Shown here: one piece after another, positions 7,931-15,611 of the stretch
Layout of the letters: the number at the start of each line of letters is the position of its first letter
How positions within the stretch are numbered: the first letter of the stretch is position 1
From: Pseudomonas sp. SID14000
GTDB lineage: Bacteria; Pseudomonadota; Gammaproteobacteria; Pseudomonadales; Pseudomonadaceae
Reading direction: 5' to 3'
Assembly (NCBI RefSeq): GCF_002165135.1
Contig: NZ_NFZQ01000018.1
Span: 1-64,000, forward strand
DNA: 64,000 nucleotides
Notes under the pieces: model-generated
Told to the model about the DNA's origin: nothing
What the model saw: only the letters and a program-made list of their open reading frames with translations
Database searches by the model: none
Program-made: the position numbers and the translations under genes

Positions 7931-9087
7931 TTCGCGGTCTCCGCAGTCTCCGCGGCATCCACCGGGATCACCGCCACGGTATCCTTGAGCCCTTCCTGCT
8001 CGAGGCTGGCGACTATACGCGCATCCTCGTCCAGCCCTGCGAGCACCTCGGTCCAGCGCCAGTTGCTCAACCCGGTTTGCACCTGCACCTCGCGCAACAC
8101 CCGGGCGCTCGGGTCATATCGCAGCACACGCTGCCCCTCCAGCAGGGTCTCGGTGGGGATGCGCAAAGCACCTGCGTGCTGCTCCAGTAGGATCTCGACA
8201 TCGGCGCTATAGCCGGTGAGCAAGGCCAGATCCGCCGGAGGCTGGTCGAAGCGCACCTCGACATCGACGGTGCGCGCCTGCTTCTCCAGTTCACGCACAT
8301 AGGGCGCGATGCGGCTGACGCGGCCGGAGAAATGCTGGCCACGGAAGGCATCCAGGCTGATCCGCACGGCGGTTCCGGGGCGAACCCGGGCAGCGTCCAC
8401 CTCATCGATCGGTGCCTCGACATACAGGCAGCTGTCGTCGATCAGGTCGACCGCCGGCGGCGTGGGAATGCCCGGTGGTGAAGGGGTGACGAACTCGCCG
8501 AGTTCGCCGTTGATTTCTGCGACTATGCCGGCGAAAGGTGCACGCAGGGTCGTCTGTTCCAGCAGTGAACGCTGTAATTGCAGGCTGGCGTCGGCCTCGC
8601 GAATCAGCACGGCACTGGCACTGCACATCAACTTCGCCAGGTTGGCTTTGGTCGTGGCCTGATCGAGGCGATCGGCGGCAATCAACTTGCGGTCGGCCAA
8701 CTGGCCCAGGCGATCAAGGTCGCGCCGGTCCAGATGAGCCTGCTGGCAGCGCTGTTCGCGGCTGTTGCGTTGGGCCTCCAGCCGCGCCTCGGCCTCCTGC
8801 AGCCTGGCCTGTTGTTCGTCCTGCCGCAGGCGCATCAGCACCTGGCCCGGCTGGACCCGCTGGCCCTCGCTGACCAGCAACTCGGCAACCTGGCCGCCGA
8901 CATTGAAGGACAGGTGCGAGCGTCGACAGGACTTCAGCGTACCCGCGCGAGTATTGGCCACCACTGTCTCCACCGGCCCCCGCTCAACTTCCAGCAGCCT
9001 GACCGGCAATGGCTGTGGTCGGCTCAACCAGCCGCCCAGCACTACCAGACAGGCCAGTATCGACGAGCCAATCAATAATCTGCGCAT
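7927..9087 (-). CDS. HlyD/MacA-type periplasmic adaptor (membrane fusion protein)
   Basis: The 386-residue protein has an N-terminal signal anchor (LIGSSILACLVVLGGWL), a barrel-sandwich segment (GQVAELLVSEGQRVQPGQVLMRL), an Ala/Glu/Arg-rich coiled-coil hairpin (about 95-185), the second half of the lipoyl-like domain (LRAPFAGIVAEI) and beta-barrel/proximal domains. It is first in the operon, with GGAGG eight bases before its ATG. It would link the inner-membrane ABC complex to an outer-membrane channel, but no TolC-like gene is in the window. Unusually, four cysteines lie in the periplasmic part (near SCRRSH, RCQQAH, MCSAS and DSCLYV), including two in the hairpin. They could pair or bind metal. 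Confidence 0.85.
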   Translation of the reverse strand: MRRLLIGSSILACLVVLGGWLSRPQPLPVRLLEVERGPVETVVANTRAGTLKSCRRSHLSFNVGGQVAELLVSEGQRVQPGQVLMRLRQDEQQARLQEAEARLEAQRNSREQRCQQAHLDRRDLDRLGQLADRKLIAADRLDQATTKANLAKLMCSASAVLIREADASLQLQRSLLEQTTLRAPFAGIVAEINGELGEFVTPSPPGIPTPPAVDLIDDSCLYVEAPIDEVDAARVRPGTAVRISLDAFRGQHFSGRVSRIAPYVRELEKQARTVDVEVRFDQPPADLALLTGYSADVEILLEQHAGALRIPTETLLEGQRVLRYDPSARVLREVQVQTGLSNWRWTEVLAGLDEDARIVASLEQEGLKDTVAVIPVDAAETAETAK

Positions 9088-9166
9088 GGACTGTACCTCC
9101 TCCCATATGGCTTGAGCCTAGATCAGGAGGGTGAAAGCTCCATGCAAGCCGTCAGTTATCCGACGA

Positions 9167-9199
9167 TTATCAGATGGGTGTCATGATAGTGTCAGATAA
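9167..9199 (-). promoter_or_regulatory. Candidate operator of the ABC export operon
   Basis: On the minus strand the sequence reads TTATC-TGACAC-TATCA-TGACAC, ending in GATAA. Two identical TGACAC hexamers (9194-9189 and 9183-9178) are separated by 5 bp, i.e. 11 bp start to start. They sit inside a TTATC...GATAA palindrome frame. Tandem hexamers with one-helical-turn spacing are typical targets of OmpR/PhoP-class response regulators. The site is about 80-110 bp upstream of the adaptor ATG, a sensible promoter position. Confidence 0.4.
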
Positions 9200-9290
9200 A
9201 TGGCGAATTTGATTGTTTCGCTCTCGCAGCCGCGATTTCCTAGCCATGGGAAGGCTGCAGAAAGTTTCAAGAATGGCTTTTGTTCGGGCA

Positions 9291-9316
9291 TTAAAAAGCC
9301 GGCTTGTGGCCGGCTT
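9291..9316 (-). terminator. Rho-independent terminator (minus strand)
   Basis: The arms AAGCCGGC (9296-9303) and GCCGGCTT (9309-9316) form a GC-rich stem with a 5-nt loop. On the minus strand the stem is followed by a T-run (TTTTTAA). It lies about 200 bases beyond the stop of the regulator gene at 9521 and would also insulate the ABC operon. Confidence 0.75.
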
Positions 9317-9520
9317 CTCGGGGACGCTTCCGACTAATTTATGGTAAGCCGCAATCGCCTTAACTGTGTGGCCATCAAGGGCCGGAAAGAGATGGCAGAT
9401 GCCCGTGTGGGATATCGCCGAGCCCTCTGGACCGCGGCTCGCGCCGGTCGGGGGCTAAATGTGCGGCGTAGCATACAAGGGCGCGCGCAGGATGCCCAGC
9501 AAAAAATGGCACAGGCTGTT

Positions 9521-10222
9521 TCAGCCGGGCCGTTGCTGGCGAAAATGCGACCAGTGGAACACCCAGCCCAGGATTTCCAGCCCTTGTGCCTGGCGCTGGG
9601 CGGCGGTATAGCGTTCGACTGCATAGTTGCGTCGATCGTGGCTGTGCAGGTAAAGCGTGCCGTGCTGGCCGAGGCTGAGGTTGTTCACCCTGAGCGCGCC
9701 GTTGTGCAGCAGGGCATAGGTTTCACCCTCGACCACCTGGGTCATGCCCAGGTCGATGGCCAGGGTGGCCTGCAGCGGAATCAGCGGGGTCATGTTGCTG
9801 GCGGGCATGGCCAGGCAGATGGCCTTGTCGGCATGCACACCCAACCCTTTCAAGGCTTTCGCGGGCAGGCACAGGTGCTTGCTGGGCACGGGCGACAGCA
9901 GTCCGTTCTGCAGTTCGTAGAAGGGCACCTTCAGTGCCCGGCCGCCTTGCGCCGACAGTGGCGTGGGCGGGTTGGCAGGTGGCGGCCCAGGCGGGCAACT
10001 GCGCAGGATCGGGTTGGGGTGTTTGGGGCCTTCGCCCGTGCGCAACCAGCGACGACGCACGCAGAACAGGTCGGCCAGTTCGTCCAGACGGGCCAGAGGC
10101 ACGCCGCGGTTGAACCAGTTGTTGACGTGCTGGGGGGTGACGCTGCGTTGGGCGGCGAAATCGGAAGGGGTCAGGCCACATTCGTGGAGCAGGGCTTTGA
10201 GACGGTCGCCGGATGTGTTCAT
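9521..10222 (-). CDS. XRE-family regulator with degenerate S24-like domain
   Basis: This 233-residue protein has an N-terminal Cro/C1-type helix-turn-helix (about 1-60; GLTPSDFAAQRSVTPQHVNNWFNRG). A proline-rich linker follows (about 72-90), then a domain with the fold signature of S24/LexA-type repressors. In LexA the catalytic Ser precedes Met-x-Pro and a Lys lies about 37 residues later. Here the matching strings are SNMTPLIP, with Asn in the Ser position, and ALRVNNL, with Arg where Lys is expected. It probably cannot self-cleave and may sense a ligand or act as a constitutive regulator. It stands alone with no phage genes nearby, so a prophage repressor role is unlikely. Confidence 0.72.
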   Translation of the reverse strand: MNTSGDRLKALLHECGLTPSDFAAQRSVTPQHVNNWFNRGVPLARLDELADLFCVRRRWLRTGEGPKHPNPILRSCPPGPPPANPPTPLSAQGGRALKVPFYELQNGLLSPVPSKHLCLPAKALKGLGVHADKAICLAMPASNMTPLIPLQATLAIDLGMTQVVEGETYALLHNGALRVNNLSLGQHGTLYLHSHDRRNYAVERYTAAQRQAQGLEILGWVFHWSHFRQQRPG

Positions 10223-10392
10223 GGCGGCGAGTGTAGCGGCGGGGTGCCAGCAAGGATATGAACCGGATGTTGATGGGATTTGTGTGAAGAGCGCCTGTTT
10301 GTAGGGCGTTGGAGTAGGACTGCGTAGGATTTTTTACCGCGCTAGACGTTGGTGCGGTCGCTGTGGGAGCGTGACAGCCATCCATCAGGCAT

Positions 10393-10418
10393 AAAAAACC
10401 CCGCCAGGGCGGGGTTCT
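10393..10418 (-). terminator. Rho-independent terminator of ppa
   Basis: The stem AACCCCGCC (10397-10405) / GGCGGGGTT (10408-10416) is followed on the minus strand by six Ts (complement of the A-run 10393-10398). It starts 17 bases after the ppa stop codon at 10433. Confidence 0.85.
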
Positions 10419-10432
10419 TCATGCAACCGGTA

Positions 10433-10960
10433 TCAGCCCTTGTAGGCAGCAACCGATTTGGTGATCGCGGCACGGGCAGCGTCGGCGCCTTCCCAACCTT
10501 CGATCTTGACCCACTTGCCCTTCTCGAGATCTTTGTAGTTGGCAAAGAAGTGCTCGATCTGCTGGATCAGCAGGGCTGGCAGGTCGGTGTATTCCTTCAC
10601 GTCGACGTACAGCTGCGACAGCTTGTCGTGAGGAACAGCGATGACCTTGGCGTCGCCGCCGCCGTCGTCGGTCATGTTCAGCACGCCGACCGGACGGGCG
10701 CGGATAACCGAACCTGGGGCTACCGGGTAAGGGGTAACGACCAGCACGTCCAGCGGATCACCGTCGTCGGCCAGGGTGTTCGGGATGTAGCCGTAGTTGG
10801 CTGGGTAGAACATCGGGGTAGCCATGAAACGGTCGACGAACAGGGTATCGCTGTCCTTGTCGATCTCGTATTTGATCGGCGCGTGGTTGGCCGGGATCTC
10901 GATGGCGACGTAGATGTCGTTCGGCAGGTCTTTGCCCGCCGGAATCTTGCTGTAGCTCAT
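10433..10960 (-). CDS. ppa: Inorganic pyrophosphatase (family I)
   Basis: This 175-residue cytosolic enzyme hydrolyses pyrophosphate to two phosphates, pulling biosynthetic reactions forward. The length fits the hexameric bacterial family I enzyme (about 175). Diagnostic motifs are present: the substrate-binding EIPANHAPIKYEIDKDSDTL near residues 27-46, and the Mg-binding aspartate signature DGDPLDVLV (PROSITE-type D-G/S-D-P-x-D) near residues 66-74. It has its own terminator downstream and stands as a single gene between the XRE-type regulator and mtfA. Confidence 0.97.
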   Translation of the reverse strand: MSYSKIPAGKDLPNDIYVAIEIPANHAPIKYEIDKDSDTLFVDRFMATPMFYPANYGYIPNTLADDGDPLDVLVVTPYPVAPGSVIRARPVGVLNMTDDGGGDAKVIAVPHDKLSQLYVDVKEYTDLPALLIQQIEHFFANYKDLEKGKWVKIEGWEGADAARAAITKSVAAYKG

Positions 10961-11053
10961 TGGGCAGTGCCCCCGTGTTTGACCAAAAAAGTGGCGGCGA
11001 TTATAGGCACATTCTGCATGGGCATGCCACGCCTGGCCTGATGTGCGGGCCCG

Positions 11054-11869
11054 TCAGGCGTGGCTTTCGCGGTATTCCGGGTGTTCGGCCTGCAGCCGGC
11101 ACAGGCGCGCCAGCGGGTCTTGGCGGTAGAACAGCGACAACTGGCGGTAGACCTGTGGATAAGCCTGTTGCAGCAGGTCGGGGGCACTAAAGAAGTATTC
11201 GCTGGTGACGGCAAAGAACTCCGCCGGGTTCTCCGCGGCATACGGGTCGATTGCAGTTTCGACGTCGGGGTTGGCATCCAGCTGGCGGTTGAGGTCGTCA
11301 TAGGCCTGTTGCATGGCTGTTGCCCATTCATCCACAGGCATGCCGTTGTGCAGTGGCGGCAGGCCGTTGGCATCGCCATTGAGCATGTCGAGCTTGTGCG
11401 CCAGCTCATGGATGACCAGGTTGTAGGCCTCCCAGCCACCACTGGCCAGCACGCCGTTCCAGGCGAGGATGATCGGGCCCTGTTGCCAGGCCTCGCCGCT
11501 GTGCTCGCCGTCCCATATGTGCTCCACGCCACTGGCATCGCGGTGGCGCTGGGGGCTCTTGAAGTCGTCTGGGTAGAGGATGATTTCGTGGAAGCCCTGG
11601 TACCAGTTCAGCTCGCCCAGGTGCATCAGGGGCAACTGGGCCTGGGCCGCCAGCAACAGGCGCTGCTCGTCGTCCGGCTCGACGCCGGGCAGGCAGGTGA
11701 GGTGTTTGTCGAGCAGGAACAGGATGCTGGCTTCACGCAACCAGCGATCTTCTTCGTCAGTAATGCCGTCCAGCATCGGCAGGCGCTCGCGCACGGCCTG
11801 CCATTGCTGGGGGGCGATGGGGTAGCGCGCCAGGGTGCGCTTGCGCCGCCAGGCGCTGAACGACCACAT
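11054..11869 (-). CDS. mtfA: Zinc peptidase of the MtfA (M90) family
   Basis: The 271-residue protein carries the metalloprotease motif HELAH (154-158) and a downstream glutamate in ENPAEFFAV (about 217), the zinc ligands of the MtfA/Mlc-titration-factor family. WYQGFHEIILYP and LAWNGVLASGGWEAYNLVIHELAH are typical family blocks. No signal peptide is visible, so it is cytosolic. In E. coli MtfA binds the glucose repressor Mlc and has peptidase activity; Pseudomonas lacks the same sugar PTS setting, so its partner here is open. Nine bases separate it from the upstream dedA gene (11879), suggesting one transcript. Confidence 0.9.
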   Translation of the reverse strand: MWSFSAWRRKRTLARYPIAPQQWQAVRERLPMLDGITDEEDRWLREASILFLLDKHLTCLPGVEPDDEQRLLLAAQAQLPLMHLGELNWYQGFHEIILYPDDFKSPQRHRDASGVEHIWDGEHSGEAWQQGPIILAWNGVLASGGWEAYNLVIHELAHKLDMLNGDANGLPPLHNGMPVDEWATAMQQAYDDLNRQLDANPDVETAIDPYAAENPAEFFAVTSEYFFSAPDLLQQAYPQVYRQLSLFYRQDPLARLCRLQAEHPEYRESHA

Positions 11870-11878
11870 CGGCAGGTT

Positions 11879-12526
11879 TCAGTGCGCCTTGGCCGTGCGG
11901 CCCAGGCGGCCACGCAGCAGGCCGAGGATCATCGGCACCAGCGACAGGATGATGATGCCCACCACCATCAGCGACAGGTGCTGCTTGATGAATGGCACGT
12001 TGCCGAAGAAGTAGCCCAGGGTTACCAGGCCGCCGACCCACAGCAGCGAACCGGCAACGCTGAAACCGAGGAAGCGCGGGTAGTGCATGTGGGCGATGCC
12101 GGCGACGAACGGTGCAAAGGTGCGCAGGATGGGCAGGAAGCGCGCCATGGTCACGGTCTTGCCGCCGTGGCGTTCATAGAAGTCGTGCGTCCGCTGCAGG
12201 TAGTCGCGACGGAAGATCTTCGAATTGGGGTTGTTGAACAACCGCTCGCCGGCCGTGCGGCCGATCACGTAGTTGGTGCTGTCGCCGAGGATGGCGGCGG
12301 CCATCAGCAGGCCGGCCAGCAGCAGCGGGTCCATGCCGCCACCGGCGGCCACGGCGCCGGCGATGAACAGCAGCGAATCACCGGGCAGGAAGGGCATGAC
12401 CACCAGACCGGTTTCACAGAAGATCACGGTGAAGAGGATGGCGTAGATCCAGGGACCGTAGTTGGTGACCAGCAGATCGAGGTAGGCATCGAGATGCAGG
12501 ATAAGGTCCAGCGGGTTGAAATCCAT
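11879..12526 (-). CDS. DedA-family membrane protein
   Basis: The ATG at 12526 (AGGTG upstream) gives 215 residues; an upstream GTG at 12535 is in frame but less well placed. The protein has the DedA (SNARE-associated/VTT) pattern: a re-entrant region with FCETGLVVMPFLPGDSLLF (about 43-61), the conserved R/G block FYERHGGKTVTMARFLPILRTF (about 118-139), and several membrane helices. DedA proteins are inner-membrane proteins linked to membrane potential, envelope integrity and undecaprenyl phosphate or phospholipid scrambling. Both the acidic residue in CETG and the arginines typical of functional members are present. It is followed at once by mtfA. Confidence 0.92.
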   Translation of the reverse strand: MDFNPLDLILHLDAYLDLLVTNYGPWIYAILFTVIFCETGLVVMPFLPGDSLLFIAGAVAAGGGMDPLLLAGLLMAAAILGDSTNYVIGRTAGERLFNNPNSKIFRRDYLQRTHDFYERHGGKTVTMARFLPILRTFAPFVAGIAHMHYPRFLGFSVAGSLLWVGGLVTLGYFFGNVPFIKQHLSLMVVGIIILSLVPMILGLLRGRLGRTAKAH

Positions 12527-12666
12527 GTACAGCACCTGTGTTCTTGGGCGTAGGCTCGGTTACCTGGGGATGGGTAAATTTTCACACATGACAGGTGGGC
12601 CATTATACGGCTAAGTCAGGATCATGCCCGGGGAGTTTGTAGCGGGGGGTTACGGCAGGGGGTATT

Positions 12667-12776
12667 CCTGTACCGGCCTCTTCGCGGGTAAACCCGCTCC
12701 CACAGGTACAGCACTGGCTTCAGATGCGCCGCTATGCCTGTGGGAGCGGGTTTACCCGCGAAGAGGCCGGTACAGG
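12667..12776. repeat. REPIN: inverted REP pair with perfect 40-nt arms
   Basis: The arms 12667-12706 and 12737-12776 are exact reverse complements. They contain the core TTCGCGGGTAAACCCGCTCC and flank a 30-nt loop. The right arm touches the stop codon of the GNAT gene (12777), so it may act as its 3' end. It occupies most of the gap between that gene and dedA. Confidence 0.9.
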
Positions 12777-13235
12777 TCAATCCTGGCTGATCGGCAGGAT
12801 GTAGCTCTTGAACTCGTTATCCTCACGAAACCCGATGGATTCGTAAGTCTTGTGCGCTACCTCATTGTCCGCACTGGTCGACACCCGCATGCGCACGGCG
12901 TTGGTTTCCTTGGCCATTTTCTTCGCTTCGCGCATCAGGTGGTCGGCCACCAGCATGCGCCGCGAATCCTCGGCCACGTAGATATCGTTGAGAATCCATA
13001 CCCGCTTCAGCGACAGCGACGAGTAGCTCGGGTACAGCTGGCAGAAGCCCAGCAGTTTGCCGTCGTCATCATCGGGTAACGCCAGGTAGATCACCGACTC
13101 ATCCCGCTTCAGGCGCTTTTCCAGGAAGCTGCGCGAGCTGTCGGGGTAGGGTAGCTGCCCATAGAACTCGCGGTATTTGACGAACATCGGCGTAAGCAGG
13201 TCGAGGTGTTCCAGGGTTGCCTTGATGATGCGCAT
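12777..13235 (-). CDS. GNAT-family N-acetyltransferase
   Basis: The 152-residue protein has the GNAT fold pattern. An N-terminal beta-alpha region (IIKATLEHLDLL) leads to the central strand pair ending LNDIYVAEDSRRM, followed by the acetyl-CoA pyrophosphate-binding helix start (R-R-x-x-x-x-D-x-L, residues about 91-100). The final segment ends HKTYESIGFREDNEFKSYIL (motif B). It should transfer an acetyl group from acetyl-CoA to an amine; the substrate cannot be deduced. It is monocistronic, between a REPIN and the intergenic space before eutC. Confidence 0.85.
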   Translation of the reverse strand: MRIIKATLEHLDLLTPMFVKYREFYGQLPYPDSSRSFLEKRLKRDESVIYLALPDDDDGKLLGFCQLYPSYSSLSLKRVWILNDIYVAEDSRRMLVADHLMREAKKMAKETNAVRMRVSTSADNEVAHKTYESIGFREDNEFKSYILPISQD

Positions 13236-13343
13236 GTGCGGCCCTCAGAGTCCATTAGGGGAAACAGCGGATTGCCAGCAGCTTTCAAGGGCATGCTGCC
13301 CAATGCGCAGCGCAAGTGCAATCCGCCTTCCGTGACATGTTTT

Positions 13344-14162
13344 TTACCCCTTGCCGAGCAGGAAGTTACCTTTCTGGCTGGTGCTGTGTTCACTCTCCAG
13401 GCTATGGACCTCGGCTTCGTCCTTCAGATTCACCCCGGAAAGCTGGCGCCGGCAGGCTTCGCGCATCAAGTACAGCAAGCGGTGCGCCGCCATGCCATAA
13501 CTCAGGCCCTCCAGGCGGATGTTGGAAATGCAGTTGCGGTAGGCATCGGTCAGGCCGACCTTCGGTGCGTAGGTGAAGTACAAGCCAAGGCTGTCGGGCG
13601 AGCTGAGCCCCGGGCGTTCGCCGATCAGCATCACCGTCATTCGTGCGCCCAGCAGCTCACCAACCTCGTCGGCCACTGCCACGCGGCCCTGCTGCACCAG
13701 CACCACCGGGGCGCTGGTCCAGCCATCGGCGGCGGCCTGTTCCTCGAAGCGCGCCAGGAACGGCAGGGTATGGCGGTGTACGGCCAGGGCCGACAGGCCG
13801 TCAGCGACGACGATGGCCAGGTCGACCCCGCCAGGGTTGGCCTGCGCGTGTCGGCGCAGCGCGGCAATCGAATCTTCGTTCAGGCGTCGCCCCAGATCCG
13901 GGCGTTGCAGGTACTGGTTGCGGTCGCTGGCGGCGCTGTGCAGCACCAGGCTTTCGCGCCCGCGGTCACTCAGCTGGGTAGCCAGGCCTGCATGGTCGAA
14001 TGCCAGGTGCACGGCGTCACGGGCCTGGGCGTGGGCGAACTGGAAGTCCAGCTGTGCCCCGGTCGGCAGGCTGGTGCCGGTACGGCCCAGGGCGATGCGG
14101 GCCGGGGTCAGGTTGCGCAGGGCCAGCCAGGGGTTGTCGGGAGTAGGCGTGCGGTGGTCCAT
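13344..14162 (-). CDS. eutC: Ethanolamine ammonia-lyase, small subunit
   Basis: EutC is the light subunit of adenosylcobalamin-dependent ethanolamine ammonia-lyase, which converts ethanolamine to acetaldehyde and ammonia. The protein (about 272 residues) contains the family blocks ARIALGRTGTSLPT, LDFQFAHAQARDAVH, DLAIVVADGLSALAV, LIGERPGLSSPDSLGLYFTY and ISNIRLEGLSYGMAAHRL, the last two lining the cobalamin site. The ATG at 14162 has AGGG six bases upstream; the ATG at 14168 would have no spacing. It begins just after the eutB stop and is co-transcribed with it. No microcompartment genes are near, so the acetaldehyde is handled in the cytosol. Confidence 0.95.
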   Translation of the reverse strand: MDHRTPTPDNPWLALRNLTPARIALGRTGTSLPTGAQLDFQFAHAQARDAVHLAFDHAGLATQLSDRGRESLVLHSAASDRNQYLQRPDLGRRLNEDSIAALRRHAQANPGGVDLAIVVADGLSALAVHRHTLPFLARFEEQAAADGWTSAPVVLVQQGRVAVADEVGELLGARMTVMLIGERPGLSSPDSLGLYFTYAPKVGLTDAYRNCISNIRLEGLSYGMAAHRLLYLMREACRRQLSGVNLKDEAEVHSLESEHSTSQKGNFLLGKG

Positions 14163-14170
14163 GGTCATCC

Positions 14171-15565
14171 CTATGCAAGCTGTGCCAAGGCCTGGCGGAA
14201 GGCCGGCGGCAGGTTGTCACCAAAGCGCACCCGGCCATCGGCCTGGGTGAAGATGCCGGTGCGGGCCAGCCATGCCTCGAATTCCGGGCCGGGTTTCAGG
14301 CCCAGGGTCTGGCGCGCGTACAGCGCGTCGTGGAACGAGGTGGTCTGGTAGTTGAGCATGATGTCGTCGGAGCCGGGGATACCCATGATGAAGTTGATCC
14401 CGGCCACGCCCAGCAGGGTCAGCAGGGTGTCCATGTCGTCCTGGTCGGCTTCGGCGTGGTTGGTGTAGCAGATGTCGCAACCCATCGGCACCCCCAGCAG
14501 CTTGCCGCAGAAGTGGTCTTCGAGGCCGGCGCGGATGATCTGCTTGCCGTTGTACAGGTACTCCGGGCCGATGAAACCGACCACGGTGTTGACCAGGAAC
14601 GGCTTGAAGTGGCGGGCCACGGCGTAGGCGCGGGTTTCGCAGGTTTGCTGGTCGACGCCATGGTGGGCGTTGGCCGACAGCGCGCTGCCCTGGCCGGTTT
14701 CGAAGTACATCAGGTTCTGCCCGAGGGTACCGCGTTTCAGCGACAGGCCCGCTTCGTAGCCTTCCTGCAGCACGTTCAGGTTGATGCCGAACCCGGCGTT
14801 GGCCGCCTCGGTGCCGGCGATGGACTGGAACACCAGGTCCAGTGGCACGCCACGGTTGATCGCCTCGATCGAGGTGGTGACATGGGTCAGCACGCAGGCC
14901 TGGGTGGGGATGTCGTAGCGCTGGATGATGGCGTCGAGCATTTCCAGCAGGGCGCAGATCGAGGCGATGCTGTCGGTGGCCGGGTTGATGCCGATCATGG
15001 CGTCACCGTTGCCGTACAGCAGGCCGTCGAGAATGCTGGCGGCGATGCCGGCCGGTTCGTCGGTCGGGTGGTTGGGCTGCAGTCGGGTCGACAGGCGCCC
15101 GCGCAGGCCCATGGTGCCACGGAACCGGGTGACCACGCGGATCTTCTGCGCCACCAGCACCAGGTCCTGCACGCGCATGATCTTCGACACCGCTGCGGCC
15201 ATTTCCGGCGTCAACCCGGGCGCCAGGGCGCGCAGGCTGTCCTCGTTGGCCTCTTCGCTCAGCAGCCAATCGCGCAGGCCGCCCACGGTCAGGTGGCTGA
15301 CCGGGGCAAAGGCCTGGGCATCGTGAGTGTCGATGATCAGGCGGGTGACTTCATCATCTTCGTAGGGGATCAGTGCTTCATTGAGGAAATGCGTCAGCGG
15401 GATATTGGCCAGAGCCATCTGCGCGGCGACCCGTTCGCCGTCGTTGCTGGCCGCTACGCCCGCCAGGTAGTCCCCCGAGCGGGCGGGGCTGGCCTTGGCC
15501 ATCACTTCCTTGAGGCTGTCGAAGCGGTAGACCAGGTGGCCGACCGTGTGTACGAAACTTGCCAT
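14171..15565 (-). CDS. eutB: Ethanolamine ammonia-lyase, large subunit
   Basis: The start at 15565 (GGAGAG upstream; MASFVHTVGHLVYRFDSLKE) gives 464 residues, close to the 453 of E. coli EutB. EutB forms the catalytic TIM barrel that binds ethanolamine and the upper face of adenosylcobalamin. Typical blocks are MALANIPLTHFLNEALIPYE, RFRGTMGLRGRLSTRLQPNH, DGDAMIGINPATDS-like (NGDAMIGINPATDS), CVLTHVTTSIEAINRG and FIMGIPGSDDIMLNYQTTSF. It lies between eat and eutC in one minus-strand operon. The longer upstream frame overlaps the permease and lacks a Shine-Dalgarno site, so it was rejected as start. Confidence 0.97.
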   Translation of the reverse strand: MASFVHTVGHLVYRFDSLKEVMAKASPARSGDYLAGVAASNDGERVAAQMALANIPLTHFLNEALIPYEDDEVTRLIIDTHDAQAFAPVSHLTVGGLRDWLLSEEANEDSLRALAPGLTPEMAAAVSKIMRVQDLVLVAQKIRVVTRFRGTMGLRGRLSTRLQPNHPTDEPAGIAASILDGLLYGNGDAMIGINPATDSIASICALLEMLDAIIQRYDIPTQACVLTHVTTSIEAINRGVPLDLVFQSIAGTEAANAGFGINLNVLQEGYEAGLSLKRGTLGQNLMYFETGQGSALSANAHHGVDQQTCETRAYAVARHFKPFLVNTVVGFIGPEYLYNGKQIIRAGLEDHFCGKLLGVPMGCDICYTNHAEADQDDMDTLLTLLGVAGINFIMGIPGSDDIMLNYQTTSFHDALYARQTLGLKPGPEFEAWLARTGIFTQADGRVRFGDNLPPAFRQALAQLA

Positions 15566-15611
15566 ACAGACTCTCCAGAGCCGCGGGTTGCCCCGCGGCG
15601 GGTGGCGGCGA

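Larger units (their letters stand above)
9088..9520. other. Gene-free stretch: ABC operon promoter and a terminator
   Basis: No credible gene is seen in these 433 bases. The half next to the adaptor gene holds a possible operator (9167-9199). The other half holds a rho-independent terminator on the minus strand (9291-9316) that would end transcription from the XRE-type regulator gene at 9521. Bases 9317-9520 show nothing distinct apart from AT-poor sequence. Confidence 0.55.

Noticed and set aside
9521..10222. Prophage repressor marking an integrated phage
   Set aside because: No integrase, structural or lysis genes lie around it, and the flanks (terminator, ppa) are ordinary chromosome.
11060..12553. 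Plus-strand 497-codon frame over mtfA and dedA
   Set aside because: Both minus-strand genes have clear catalytic or membrane motifs, and the plus frame shows none.
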